Below are positions 1 through 19,700 of a stretch of DNA of 21,901 nucleotides, in pieces. The position numbers were made by a program, and so were the translations under genes. The stretch's first letter is position 1; every line of letters starts with the position of its first letter. The stretch is from Chromera velia (Eukaryota > Sar > Chromeraceae): contig JAHBMJ010002174.1 of the NCBI GenBank assembly GCA_018398765.1, forward strand, positions 1 to 21,901, in the 5' to 3' direction. Under the pieces are notes generated by a model. That model was not told where the DNA came from. It made no database searches and saw only the letters and a list, made by a program, of their open reading frames with translations.

Positions 1-36
<36 letters not shown>
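1..36. repeat. (GA)18 dinucleotide run at the window start
   Basis: Perfect GA repeat from base 1. The right end of the window is also GA-rich, which suggests the sequence may stop at repeats that could not be assembled through. Confidence 0.95.
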
Positions 37-37
<1 letters not shown>

Positions 38-87
38 GGGGAGCGAAGAAGGGAGAGCAGAAAAAGAACGGTGCACCGATCGAGACT

Positions 88-134
88 TCAGCTGACCATG
101 TCAGTGAATTCCTCAAACAGCAACATGCCGTCTC
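88..134 (-). CDS. EF-hand gene last exon (partial second loop, stop)
   Basis: Starts after cttgcag in phase 1 and encodes GDGMLLFEEFTDMVS followed by TGA. Gly-6, Leu-8 and Glu-12 of an EF-hand loop are visible; loop positions 1-4 must come from the preceding exon. Confidence 0.7.
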
Positions 135-1360
135 CTGCAAGAAAACAGACCAGCCCGGCGGAATGAAAGCAGGAATCAAGCAGGCACTCAGGCAGTGAGC
201 TGAGGAGGAAGAGCGAGCGGGAAGCGCAGCCAGTGAATGGAAGGAAGGCGGATCGACGGAAAGAAATCGAAGGGTTCATCTGCGGATACGCACGAGAGAG
301 ATCCGGATCATATTCAGAGATGGACAAATGCACAGAGGCGGACTGACTTGTACGCACAGGCAAGAAGAAATGGCCGAGACGAGGAAGAAAAATGGAAAGA
401 GCGACAGGCAAAAAAATGTGTTCGGATGCCAACGTCAAGGCGTTCGGAGAACAACAGAACGAAGGACCTTTTGCCAAGGAGAGAAGAGGGAGGGAGGGCG
501 GGTGCGAGGACACACAAGATATCCTGGATGGAAAGAAAGGGGGGGTGAGAAGGAAGACACTCCGGTCTGACGGCAAAGCATGGTATATGCCTGGATAAAT
601 GTGTGCTAAAGGGGGGAGGAACAAAAGAGAATGCACACAGGCGCTCATTTGCGGACAGGCGAGGCAAGCAAACAGGAAAGGAAGGGGGGGGCAATTATGG
701 GCACGGGGGGGGAGAGGTGGAAAAAAAGAAGAGGATCATCCTGTAGGAAAGGTGACAGTTTTTCGTGACCACTTCCGCCAGTTGCCCCCCCGGAAGAATC
801 CTTGAGTTGCCCTGTGTACGCATAAGTCTTCCCGAGATTCGCAAAGCCTGACCGTCAACAGGCGGGAGTCTCAGGTTGTGGAAGAGACGAGCGACAAGTC
901 GTTTCGTCTCAAGAAAGTCGAGGGCTCCCGATTGATCCTTGTCGAATTGCTGAGACACGCACACAAACGCACATGCATACGCGTGTGGAGAAAATGTACT
1001 TTTGCTGGAATGCGCAGATGTGCAAGAAGCGGTTGTGCTAAATTCAAGGAAGAATGGTGGGAAAAGTTCTCACAGAGGAGGGGATTGGCTTGGAAAGGCT
1101 GAATTCAAAAAACAGCCAAGGCAGCCACGCTCATGAAGGGAACAGAGTGGCCAAGGCAAACACTCGCAGGGCAGCGTACCCAGATGTGCCGTGAATTCTA
1201 TACTGTTGCTCAGTCAGGTGCATCACGAGCTCACCTTAAACGAAGCAGTCGCGGACTTGTAGAAATTGTCTTTGTTCGCCAGCACCTTGTCAAGCTTCTG
1301 CCGCATTTCCTCAGGGTCAAAACCCTGGTGGGCGGCCGCTGCTTGTTCCCCCCCTGACAT
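88..1360 (-). CDS. small EF-hand calcium-binding protein, spliced
   Basis: Three exons are supported on the minus strand: 1360-1235, 949-853 and 134-88, ending at TGA (88-90). Exon 1 starts MSGGEQAAAA and is helical and charged (GFDPEEMRQKLDKVLANK). Exon 2 carries a canonical EF-hand loop, FDKDQSGALDFLE, with Asp at positions 1 and 3, Ser at 5, Gly at 6 and Glu at 12. Exon 3 carries the end of a second loop (GDGMLLFEEF). Splice sites are AAG|gtgagc, ctcag|CAA, G|gtcagg and ttgcag|GA, and the phases agree. Spliced directly this gives 89 residues, but loop 2 then lacks its first Asp, so a small phase-1 exon between 135 and 852 may be missing from my model. EF-hand pairs of this type bind Ca2+ and act as sensors or buffers; the partner is unknown. 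The gene lies head-to-head with the NDR-like kinase. The family assignment is firm; the exact gene model is not. Confidence 0.7.
135..852 (-). other. EF-hand gene intron 2, purine-rich
   Basis: 718 bp, rich in GA/AAG on the plus strand with several G runs. It may hide one short phase-1 exon giving the first residues of EF-hand loop 2. I looked for one and found no convincing candidate. Confidence 0.45.
853..949 (-). CDS. EF-hand gene exon 2 (complete Ca2+ loop)
   Basis: Starts after gtgtctcag. It encodes QFDKDQSGALDFLE followed by the exiting helix TKRLVARLFHNLRLPP. All EF-hand ligand positions are present. I end it at the G before gtcagg because that leaves phase 1, which exon 3 needs. The frame stays open further toward 695, so a later donor is possible. 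Confidence 0.75.
1235..1360 (-). CDS. EF-hand gene exon 1
   Basis: 42 codons from ATG at 1360-1358 to AAG before donor gtgagc. It encodes an Ala/Gln-rich N-terminus and a charged helix ending ATASFK, which runs directly into the EF-hand helix of exon 2. An in-frame ATG further upstream (about 1414) is possible, but its added residues look unlike protein. Confidence 0.7.
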
Positions 1361-2089
1361 TTGTCTGCCTTTCTCTCTCTTAATGTGCGGTTCTTCGTGG
1401 GCTCTCCAAGTCAATCACGGTCAGTCAGTCTGTGAAGCAGAATAAAGGAGGCGGGCATAAACGCCTCTTTGTCTGTCTCTCTCGCAAAGCCGGTCGTTTG
1501 AGATTTTCGTTCTCACGCAGGCAGTAATTGCATAAATGCTGTTGTACGTCAGCCGCAATTAATTAAGGTTTCTCTTGGTGCGCAAGAGTCCTCTGAGCCA
1601 TTCTGAGCCTCTTGTCAGACGATCTCAGACGTGGCGGGAACGTCTCTGACCTTTCGAATCTTTGGCTCCGGTCCCGGCGCTCGCGGGGGGGGCATGGGCG
1701 GGCCCCGAAAGGCCGCGATTTTTGGAGCGAATTGAAAGGTCAAGCAAATTAAGGCACTCACCATCACTCACCCACATGCATGCAAGCATCACGCAAATTC
1801 ATGCAAGCCTGCATAAGGCTGCGATTTTCAATGACAACCCGATTCATCCTGCAGTCATGCAGAGTCATTGCAGACTCTGACCTGAAACAAACTGCAAGTA
1901 GAAACACCATATACAGTCATTAATTCTTTGCAGTTTTCGATCAGACATACTTATGAGGTGTGTGTTGAGCAATTGTGGGTTTCCTGTGACCTTCTGACGA
2001 TCTCCCTGGTTCCGATTCTCGGGCCAATCGGGTTCTCTGTCTGATACTGCTGTGTGCAAACGATTAAGAGAAACAAACTTGCCTAGGCG
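1361..2089. promoter_or_regulatory. divergent intergenic region, EF-hand protein / kinase
   Basis: About 730 bp between two oppositely oriented start codons, so it probably holds both promoters. Visible landmarks are AATTAATTAA near 1556-1565, a G run near 1684-1692, and a cluster of TGCATGC/ATGCAAGC words at about 1773-1870. TGCATGC-type palindromes are known binding sites of some ApiAP2 factors in apicomplexans; whether that applies here is inference, because the same word is common in this window's introns. No TATA box stands out. Confidence 0.5.
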
Positions 2090-10498
<8,409 letters not shown>

Positions 10499-12090
10499 AC
10501 CAGGCTCCAGCTAGGATGTCCTTGCAGAATGCATATATTGTCTTATTGTATTCATTTGAGTGCGTGAAAAAACACCAAAAAAGCATGGCTGCCTGCAAGT
10601 ATGGCGTGGATGTGTTTGAGGAGATGAAAAGAGCATCTTGGGGGAATCAAGGGAGGGGATGGGAAAGGATTAACAGAAGCTCTACCTCGTTGAGATTGAT
10701 GGTTCGTTTTTTTGTGCACTGCACTGACTTTCCGGCTTCATTTTCCTGCATTCCTTCGTATGCTTCCTTCTTTTGTTCCCCCAGCGCTCTTTCTGTTGGC
10801 TTCTTTCTCGTCTCTTTCTTGTCTTTGCTCTGCATGCATCGCGTCTCTCCTGGTGAACGCGTGAAGGAAGAAAGAAAGAAAGAGGGAGGGAGAAAGACGG
10901 CTTGGAGAGGAAAAGATCGAGTCCGGGAGAGGAGGGTGTGCAGGGGGGGGGGGGGGGGGGGGGGGGGGGGGGCGGAGCTGAGAGAGACGCAAAGGCGTTG
11001 AAGTTCCGTTAGTTCATGCCGTGCAGTGATTGATCGATCGATCCATTCAGATGAACACACACACCTGTTTGTGTGTGGGTGTGTGACGTCCACTAGATAC
11101 CATCACTCTGCCTCTTTCTCTTCCTCTACAGTAGCCTTCTTTGTTTCCTTCTTTTTTTCTTCCTTTCTTTGTTTGTGTCTTTCTTGCCTGTCTACCGGAC
11201 GGTCGGTTGGCCTGTCGGTTTGCCGGGTCTTCCTTTCTGTTTAAGCTTTTCTTCTTCCTTGTCTGTTCCCATCGGGATCTATTTAGCCTTCCTTCATCAG
11301 CCTGACTTATTCTTCATCGCACGTGAAGAAAATGAGAAAGAAAAAAATATCGACTTGCTGAAAAGAATTGAATGCTTGAGAGACGAGAGAAGAGGACGGG
11401 GACAGGTGCTGATCGACTGGCACCCACACGCCTGTCTGTCTGTCTGTCTGTCTGTCTGTCTGACATTCGAAGCCTGTCCAAAATCGATTTGCTCTGCTGG
11501 CTTATTCGTCTGTCTGCAGGGCCTTCCTTGGCCGGCCTTCATATCAAAAAACAAAGAAAGAAAGTTCTGTGCATGCCGACTTAATTGGACGAAGACAGAA
11601 CGTTCTGTGCCTCCTAATTTCCCAGCTGTCAATGTGTGTGACGGCCTTCCCGGCATTCTCCGTCTGTGCCCATGCCTGTCTGGCCAGAACTTAATTGCCA
11701 CCACAGATTTGATTTAATCATCATCTCTGCATTGGTAGGCTGAATTAACCGAAGAGCGATGGAGGGTCGAAGCGCAGCGGTCAATCTTCACCCCTTCCCT
11801 TCTCTCTGAAACACAATTTTCCGACGACACGTCACGGGGAGATCGCCACATGCTTCAACAAGTTCATCCTCTTCATTCATTCATCCCTTCATTCATTGTC
11901 CGTGCCTCCTTCCGTGCAGAGAGCCTCCCTTCTGTCTTCTCTTCTCCGGTTCCTCCACTTTTCTTGTATTTAAATGCGCATGTGCAGCGCCTAGCTCTGT
12001 TTTCTGGAAAGGAAGAGAACATGTTCTTCTCTTTCGCTTGCTCTCCTGCAATTGTCTCTTTCCTGCTTCTAGCTTGTTCTTTGTTCCTCC
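10499..12090. other. convergent intergenic region, left part
   Basis: 3' flank of the kinase. Mostly C/T-rich with TTTC and CTGT runs ((TGTC)n at 11431-11462). Many open frames exist but none shows domains, codon structure or splice signals I would defend. No clear terminator or polyadenylation motif seen. Confidence 0.5.
10943..10972. repeat. uninterrupted G30 run
   Basis: Thirty consecutive G on the plus strand. Such a run can form G-quadruplexes and is prone to length change; its length may also be a sequencing or assembly artefact. Confidence 0.9.
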
Positions 12091-13490
12091 ATTAGCATGG
12101 AACAGTTCATATCCGGTTTTCTCGATCATCTGCTTGAATGCTGGTTCGTGTTTAAGCTCTGAGGAGCTAACTCGATCATGAGCAAACGGACGTACTCTTA
12201 CCAAAAACTGAATCTAGAACTGAATACGCTCAGCTCTTTCTAAAGTTATCAAATTGTAATGTGAATACTACGACTCAATGTAGGATAAAATGTTTTTCTG
12301 TGGTCCTCTAGCATAATAAAAAACTGCTTGGACAGTAGATTAGTTAGTAGTTAACAATAGTAAAACCTAGTATAACATAGTATAGTAGCATTAATGTTCC
12401 GGGTTTTGCCCGCGGTTAAGTGAAAACACTTTTTATTTTGTTGATTGAATACTATACACTGAATATCGATTTAAATTCTTTTACGGTTCTACCTCGCTCT
12501 TGGCGAAGAAATCAAAGATGTTCTATGTATAAGCTAGTATGTAAGCATCTGATGGGCACGCACAAAATCTAAGCATATAATAAAAATTCGTTGTATACCT
12601 CGTGCTCATGCATACAATATATTATTGTCAATTTGTTGATCAAGCATGCCGCTCCGGAAGTAGAAGAGTTTGAAAAGAAGCATCCTGGTTGAATTAAGTA
12701 TAAATCAAAGTGAACTGCTGTTATAAAGAACCGAACTGCCTCCTGCGTTGCTGCCAAACGCTAGACACCTATTTATAGGCCGATGGCGATGGCGTATGAT
12801 GATGATGTTGATCGCTCTACAAATAATGGACAACCTTGGCCTGGCCACGGCTCGGCCTTTGGGCTTAAGTCCTGCCTACGGGCCTGCATATTAGAACGTT
12901 TTAGCTTCCGTTTTAGCTAGACTCTGGCTGCCAGAGAACGATGTATTCAATGGGTTTACCCAGTTTAGGTATTGTAGTCAATTATGCTTACTACAACAGA
13001 GCCGTCTCCTGTAACGTGTCACTAGGTTTCCCAGCTGTTGATCCCGACTCTGTCAGCATGCAATTGTTTCAATCTGTTTGCCTTATTGTTTGCCCAGTTT
13101 TGTGAAATTCTTATATAAAAACTTGTAAAATCAAATGAGGGTTAATCATAAATGATTACTAGAATCAGAGCTGCACAAGGGACCTTTGCCAGAAAGGAAA
13201 AACCTGGTCTTAATCAGAGATACGTCAAAGACTGCATGGACCCTGTGTGCAGCATAGTGTACTTACTGCGTTGTGAGCAAGAAGTTCTCATATCGCCAGA
13301 ATAATGAACGCCTACTTCTCTCTAAATTTCGCTCTGTATTATTGTGAGATTGGGTTGTTGTCTCCTCAAGTTCGTGACCAAAAAAGAGTCAATATGGTTC
13401 AAGCCGTCTGCAGACACAATGCATGGCACAAGCAAGGGGAGATTTGCAGGTGCGTTTTCTTGAAGTTTCTTCAAGGAACATATTAGAATG
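12091..13490. other. AT-rich island with different composition
   Basis: About 1.4 kb with none of the CTTT, CCTG or GTGT repeats that fill the rest of the window and clearly higher A+T. It contains TATA-like words (ctatttatagg near 12770, ttatataaaaact near 13112) and a small hairpin cgggttttgcccg (near 12400). No open frame longer than about 60 codons is convincing. On the minus strand near 12204-12105 there is a protein-like stretch (AFKQMIEKTGYELFHANGG) that could be a gene remnant. I see no target-site duplication or clear terminal repeat. It could be an inserted, decayed element. Confidence 0.5.
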
Positions 13491-13635
13491 CCTGCACCCT
13501 ACGTAGCCATGCAAACATGCACAAACAGAAATCTCCCACACCAGTGAGCTCTCATTTGCTCAGTACCGCTCCCCCCTCCCGCTTCCGCCCTAGCGCTCGC
13601 AGCGATCGAGATCGATCGAGATTGACGTGCAAATA

Positions 13636-13739
13636 TTATGGGACATCCAATGCTGACTGACACGAAAAATCCAATTCTTCCAGCGAGGCCGGAAGCAATG
13701 GGAACAGGTGTCCGGCACTCTCGTTGGTCAAGTTGCAGC
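13636..13739 (-). CDS. LRR exon A1, probable last exon with stop
   Basis: CNLTNESAGHLFPLLPASLE then ELDFS, followed, if not spliced, by CQSALDVP and TAA (13636-13638). A usable donor gtcagt at 13661 keeps the position of the other A exons, but no B exon exists further left, so termination here is the simplest model. Confidence 0.75.
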
Positions 13740-16700
13740 CTGCAGGCACAGAGAACAAAAGCCAAGTCAGACTCTCTCCAACCAGTTCAATTCATCCCAC
13801 CCCGCGCCCCCCGGAACTTGAAGTGCATTGCCAGACAGACGCCCTCGCGCTCTACCTGAAATCCTATCCAAACAGCAAACAGCCGATGTGCAAAACGAAC
13901 TCCTCTTCCCAACCACCGCGGCATTTTCTCGGTTTCATTCATCCAGCCACCTCGACATGCAGAGCATACAGCCGGCAGACCTCCAGACCGCACTAACGTT
14001 CAAGGTTCAACTTCTTTAGTTGATCCAGGTTCTCTAGACGCCTACACAGCGATGCCCACCCTTGGAAGCCGATCTCCCAGTTGTCTGCACACACGTGTAC
14101 ATGCAAGGGTCGACATGCAACGACACGCATGCAACCACCAAAAGTTGTAACACAGTCACCCACCCAGCCTGCAGCCTGTCCCTCAGCCTGTTCATGCATG
14201 CACTCCTGCATCCCCCTTCGCATGCTAAACCGTTATCGGCATGCATGGCCCCATGCATCCACAGGAACCCCCTCGAGTCTTCTCCTCCATCTTGAGCATG
14301 GGTGAACGAACGGTCAGTCAGGCACATCTAGAGAGAGAAAAGCAAAAGCAGGTAAAACGAGAATTAAATTTGAGCATTGTGTTCTTTTCCCCTCTCGGAA
14401 TGAAGTGGACGGGGCCCCACATATCCACCTAGCCCTACAAACCCTCGCATAGCATACAAAAAGCGCAAAAGAGCCACTACTGAATGACCATAAAGGTGAA
14501 GCTCTTCGAGTGTAACTGAAAGCGATGGGAATAGGTGTCCGGCACTCTCGTTGGTCAAGTTGCAGCCTGCAGGCACAGAGAACAACAGCCAAGTCAGACT
14601 CTCTCCAACCAGTTCAATTCATCCCACCCCGCGCCCCCCGGAAGTGCATTGCCAGACAGACACCCTCGCGCTCTATCTGAAATCCAATCCAAACATCAAA
14701 CAGCCAATGTGCAGAAACAAAATCTCTCCCGCAATCACAATCTCTTCTCCTCCCATCCCTTCCCCTCCCACATCCATTGATCCATCTGCAGACACAGAGA
14801 GAGCACGAAACCATCCACACACACTTGATTGGCCTCAGAGACTCAACTGACATGACAGGTCCAACGTTTTCAGCAGGTCGAGGCTCTTCAGACGTTCGCC
14901 CAGAGATCTCCAACCATCCATGCCGATATGCATGTTGTCTGCACACAGACAGACAGGTTTCGGTCGAAAACGTAAACGCCAACAACAAAACGCAACGGCC
15001 GAAAGATGGCACACATCCAACGGCCCACCCTGACCCACCACGTACCACCCACTATCCCCTCACTCAGTTTGCGTGGCCCTTCAAGCACACATTTTTGCGT
15101 CTCCCTTCAAAAAGAGAGCTGCCTCCTTGAGTGTACGTACAGCCATGTGGGGTCTTTCCCTACGGTCTGGAAAGGAGTGAGATGTCGCACAGAAGGAAGC
15201 AAAAGGAGCAAACCGCAGACAGAGAATCTCCATTCCCTAGATGACGTGAAGATACCTTCCCTGCAACACGGCTGCCTAGCCTCATCTTGCGCATCAACCC
15301 TCCAGCGAGATCGATATGCAGAAAAATGAATCAAAGATCCCCCACTGACTTACCATAAAGGTCAAGCTTTTCAAGCGCAGCCGGAAACGAAGGAAAGATT
15401 TGAATTGCGCTTTCGTCGTTCAAGTCGCAGCCTGCAGGCAGAGAGAAGATGGGATCACGTATCGCCCCAAGACTAACCGTGTGAATGCATTGAAACTCCC
15501 CTGCAGTTCCCCGACTGGCAGACGGATGCGCCAAGCCTCGTGCTCCACCTGAATGAGCTTTTCAGAGGAGCGTACGTACACTCTCGACCCCACTCTGCGG
15601 ACCATGCACTCGTGCTTCTCCTCCCCTCCACATATCCATGCATCCATTGAACCATCTACAGACACCGAGAGAGCATGAAACCGTCCACACACACTTGATT
15701 GGCCTCAGAGACTCAACTGACATGACAGGTCCAACGTTTTTAGCCGGTCGAGGCTCTTCAGACGTTCGCCCAGAGATCTCCAACCATCCATGCCGATATG
15801 CATGTTGTCTGCACACAGACAGACAGGTTTCGGTCGAAAACGTAAACGCCAACAACAAAACGCAACCGCCAAAAGTTGGGACACATCCAACGGCCCACAC
15901 TGACCCACTACGTACCACCCACTATCCTCTCACTCGGTCTACGCATCCCTTCACGCACGCACTCCTGCATCCGCTTCCGAATGCGAAACCACTATGTTGT
16001 GCCCCGTGCGTGGAAAGGCACCTCGAGTACTCTCGCAGTGTACGTGTGCTCGCAGTGTGAGTCGTCAGGCAGAACAAAGCAAAAACGAGCACAAAGGGTA
16101 AAACGCAAACAAAGGTCTGCCCCCCCCCCTTAAAGTGAGAACGCCTCCCACCTCAGTGGCCAGCCAGTTCAGAGATTGACAATGAGACTTAGCCAGCGAC
16201 AGCCACGGCCATCCAGCCTCATGCAATGCAAACCGTCGCTGAGCCCCCTGCAAATTCGCTAGCGGTACAAAGACCTCCTTCCGCGCGTGTACGTACAGCC
16301 ACGTTGAGTCCTTCCCTACAGTCTGGAAGGGAGTAAACTGAGAGACACATGTAAAACAAAATAAGAGAAAAATGCATCATTATTTTTCCCCTTTGGAATG
16401 ACAACCCTGCCCACCCATCATCTGCCGAAGCCCTCTCAGCGATCGCAATTGGCCTGCACAAACAAAGCATCATGAGAGAGCCATCGAAGACCGACTTTGT
16501 ATCTCCAGTTCTTCGAGCAACGCCGGAAGTGATGAAAAGATCTCTTTGGCACCCTCGTCGGTCACGTGGCAGTCTGCAGGCAGACAAAAAACGTACCACG
16601 TATCTTCAATCAGTTCAGTGGCACGCACAAGGAGACCAGTTAAGCGAGCGCATTCATTTTCTCCCCCCCCCCCGGAAGTGCATTGCCACAGAGACGCCCT

Positions 16701-19700
16701 CGCACTCTACCTGAAATCCAATCCAAACAGCAAAACAGCAAACGGGCAAAGCGAACCCCTCTCCCCCAATCAGCATCTCTTCTCTTCCCCTCCATACATC
16801 CATCCGTCCCTACAGAGCATGCAGCCGGGAGACCGACAGACACGTGCGCCCATTGATAGGCCTGCAGACCCGACTGACGGGCAAGATTCAACTTCTTCAG
16901 CAGCTTGAGGCCCTTAAGACGTTCATCCAGAGACTTCCACCCATCAGAGCCAATATCATGGTTCCCTGCACGCACGCGGACATGCAGGTGTAGGTGACCA
17001 GCGACACCCATGCAACCACCGACAGAAAGGACACAGCCACCCATGCAGCCTCAATGCAGCCTTTCCCTCAGAGAGGAATCTGATTAATCAACGGAGGAGA
17101 AACTCTTCTTTCTGCACATGCATGCACAAATTTTCTTCTTCCCCACCCTTCAAATGACAGTTCCCAGTGACGCAACTTGCTACTTCATCTTCAGAACCAG
17201 CATTCTCTTTCAACGACCTAGATTTACTTGCAAAAACATTGAGAGAGTCACCAGACAACGACGTACCACGAAGCTCCAGCTGCTCGAGAGAGGCCGGAAG
17301 CGACGAGAAGATTTGCTTGGCACTCTCGTCGTTCCACCCGTACACTGAAGGCAAAGAGAGAGAAGATGAATCACGTGTCACCATGCATCCAGTTAATTGA
17401 CAGTCTCCCAGTTGAGTAAACGTAATCATTCTCCCCCACAGCCACCAAACGTGAAGGCCCTGCTCAAGATCGCAAAGCACCAACCAGGCTCCATCCATCT
17501 GTAGACACAGAAACTGCATACAACCATCCACACATGCACACTCGAGTGGTCTCACAGACTTTTCTTACCTTCAAGGCTCAACTTCTTCAGCTGATCGAGG
17601 CTCTCCAGACGTCTACCCAGGGATTCCATGCAGCCTTCGACTCCGACACCGGAATGCTCACCTGCACAGGGTAGGTTTATATGTTCATGGCCGTACTTCT
17701 GCACAATGCATTTTATAAGGAGCGCACGAACAAGCCAGGGCAGGCCGGTATAGTAGGAGAGACAGTCGGGCATGCAGTCATTCATCCATTCATTCATGCG
17801 GACACGCAGACAGCAAGCAGCAGAGGACAGAAACGGTTATCTGTGCTTGCTTCAATCTGCCGATCTAATTTAATTAACCCGACCGACCTAGGACAGCATG
17901 AACATGCACGCAGCTTTCTTTGGAGAGGAATCTGACCTCTGACCAGGGGACGAAAAGAGAAGGCAACAGGATAAAGGGGCGGCTGAAAAAACAAGAAACA
18001 AACACACACAGACAAGACGAGGCCATGCTGAGGGGAAGCGATCGAGAAATGAAGAGACGAAGGAAATGTAGCGAAAGAGGATCAAAAGATTCAGAGCACA
18101 GCATGAAAAATCCTAGATTTGAAAAGGGCCAGCAAGCAGAGGACAAAAGGGTTGTGCAGAATTAAATCGAATAGAGGCAGACGAGAAGAGCGACAATACG
18201 TGCACAATCAGCCAAACACAACAGTGATCTTTTGAATGCGTCGACCGTGCAGAGAAATATATTGATCAGATAGATTTGACTTCGATCGCCTCTTCTTCGC
18301 ATCCTCCGAGTCACCAATCGCGTCAAGTCATGAAGACCACAGTTCTGCTTATTTCCTATACTATGACAGAAAACAGGAAAAAAAAGGAACGCGTGCCTAC
18401 CGGTGATCACCTCTCTGTCTCCCTACCTCCATGTTCGTCTTTCTTTCTTTCTTTCTTTTTTTCCTGTTGCCTCCTTTCTTTCGTTGTTTCTTTCCGTCCT
18501 TCCTTCCTTCCTTCCTTCCTTTGTTCTTTCTGTCTGTCTTTCTTTCTTCCTTCCTTCCTTCCTTCCTTTCTTTCTTTCTTTCTTTCTTTCTTTCTCTCTG
18601 TCTTTCTGTCTGTCTGTCTGTCTGTCGGTCTGTCTTTCCGTCTTTCCCTGTCTCCCTCTCTCTCCATCTTGGAGAGCTGGTGAAGAGAAGGAGCTGCGGT
18701 GCGGTTGCGAAGATAAGAGAATTAACCAAGAAAATGTCACGTAGAAGAGAAATGATGCCGTCGGGCAAAGAATTGGAGAACGAGAGAAGTACAACCAGAG
18801 CGACAGTGGTCAGCCACTCACCCAGTTTCATCTCCTCGACGGACGCAGGAAGGAGCGGAAGGAACTCAAAGAGCTCTTCCGTATCACAGATCTTGTGTAG
18901 TCCTGCAGGGAGGGAGGGAGGGAGGGAAAAAGGGATGGGTGCATGCAACGAAGCAGAGAAAGCTAAGCAAGCAGAGGGAAACAAAGGAGGGAGCGGAGCC
19001 TGGCTGTTCATTCACAGAGAGACTCAGCGCCCTCCTGCGCTTCCTACATTTTGTCCGTCATTTATTCTTCCACTGACTCGACTTGCTGTAGCACTCCTCC
19101 ACGCGGAGTCATTCGGCTGGAGGGTCCGATCCGAGAGCAAAAAGAAGAGCGATCACAACCCCGAAAAGATGAATGAATGGATGAATGCATAGGTAGAGGG
19201 AGCGAGGCACCGAGGGAGAGACGGCGGCCTGAACGCGGAAGGATCGCATCACTATCTGCAGATATAATATCTGTCTGACCTGAGACGTCAATGGACCGGA
19301 CCGGCGAGTCGAGACAGAACGCATTGGGGCCCAATCTTTCCTGCTGCACGGGAAGGTATGGAGGCAGGCATGGGCGAGGAGGGAGGGCGAAGAAAAGAGA
19401 GCTAGGGACTGTTGCCGAATCTGCAGGAGAATTTCATCAAAGCACCACCGAACAAAAAAGGAGTGTTTCGAAAAGCTTCGTCGCCCCCCTTCCTCCTTCC
19501 CCTCTCCTCTCTCTCCAGAATTGTGCAGTCTGTTGGACTTCCTTTTATATGCACCCGACCCTCCATCTATGCAAGTAGGACGCTCTTCCCTTCCATCTAG
19601 GGCTCTTTCCTTTCCCTTATTCTCTCCCGCGGCACGCCGCCAAGCGAAGCACCGAAACGAAGTCTGGTCTGCTGGAAACGATGCATACACACAGGTTGAT

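Noticed and set aside
1773-1870. TGCATGC cluster as a specific ApiAP2 promoter element
   Set aside because: The same palindrome is frequent in introns and at acceptors across the window, so it is not specific to the promoter.
12082-13482. TGTTCCT...AGGAACA ends around the AT-rich island as possible LTR termini
   Set aside because: The flanks (ttctt and tattag) do not form a target-site duplication and seven bases can match by chance.
18431-19192. 253-codon plus-strand frame of Phe/Ser/Leu repeats resembling a membrane protein
   Set aside because: Translation of a pyrimidine tract; antisense to LRR exon A6.
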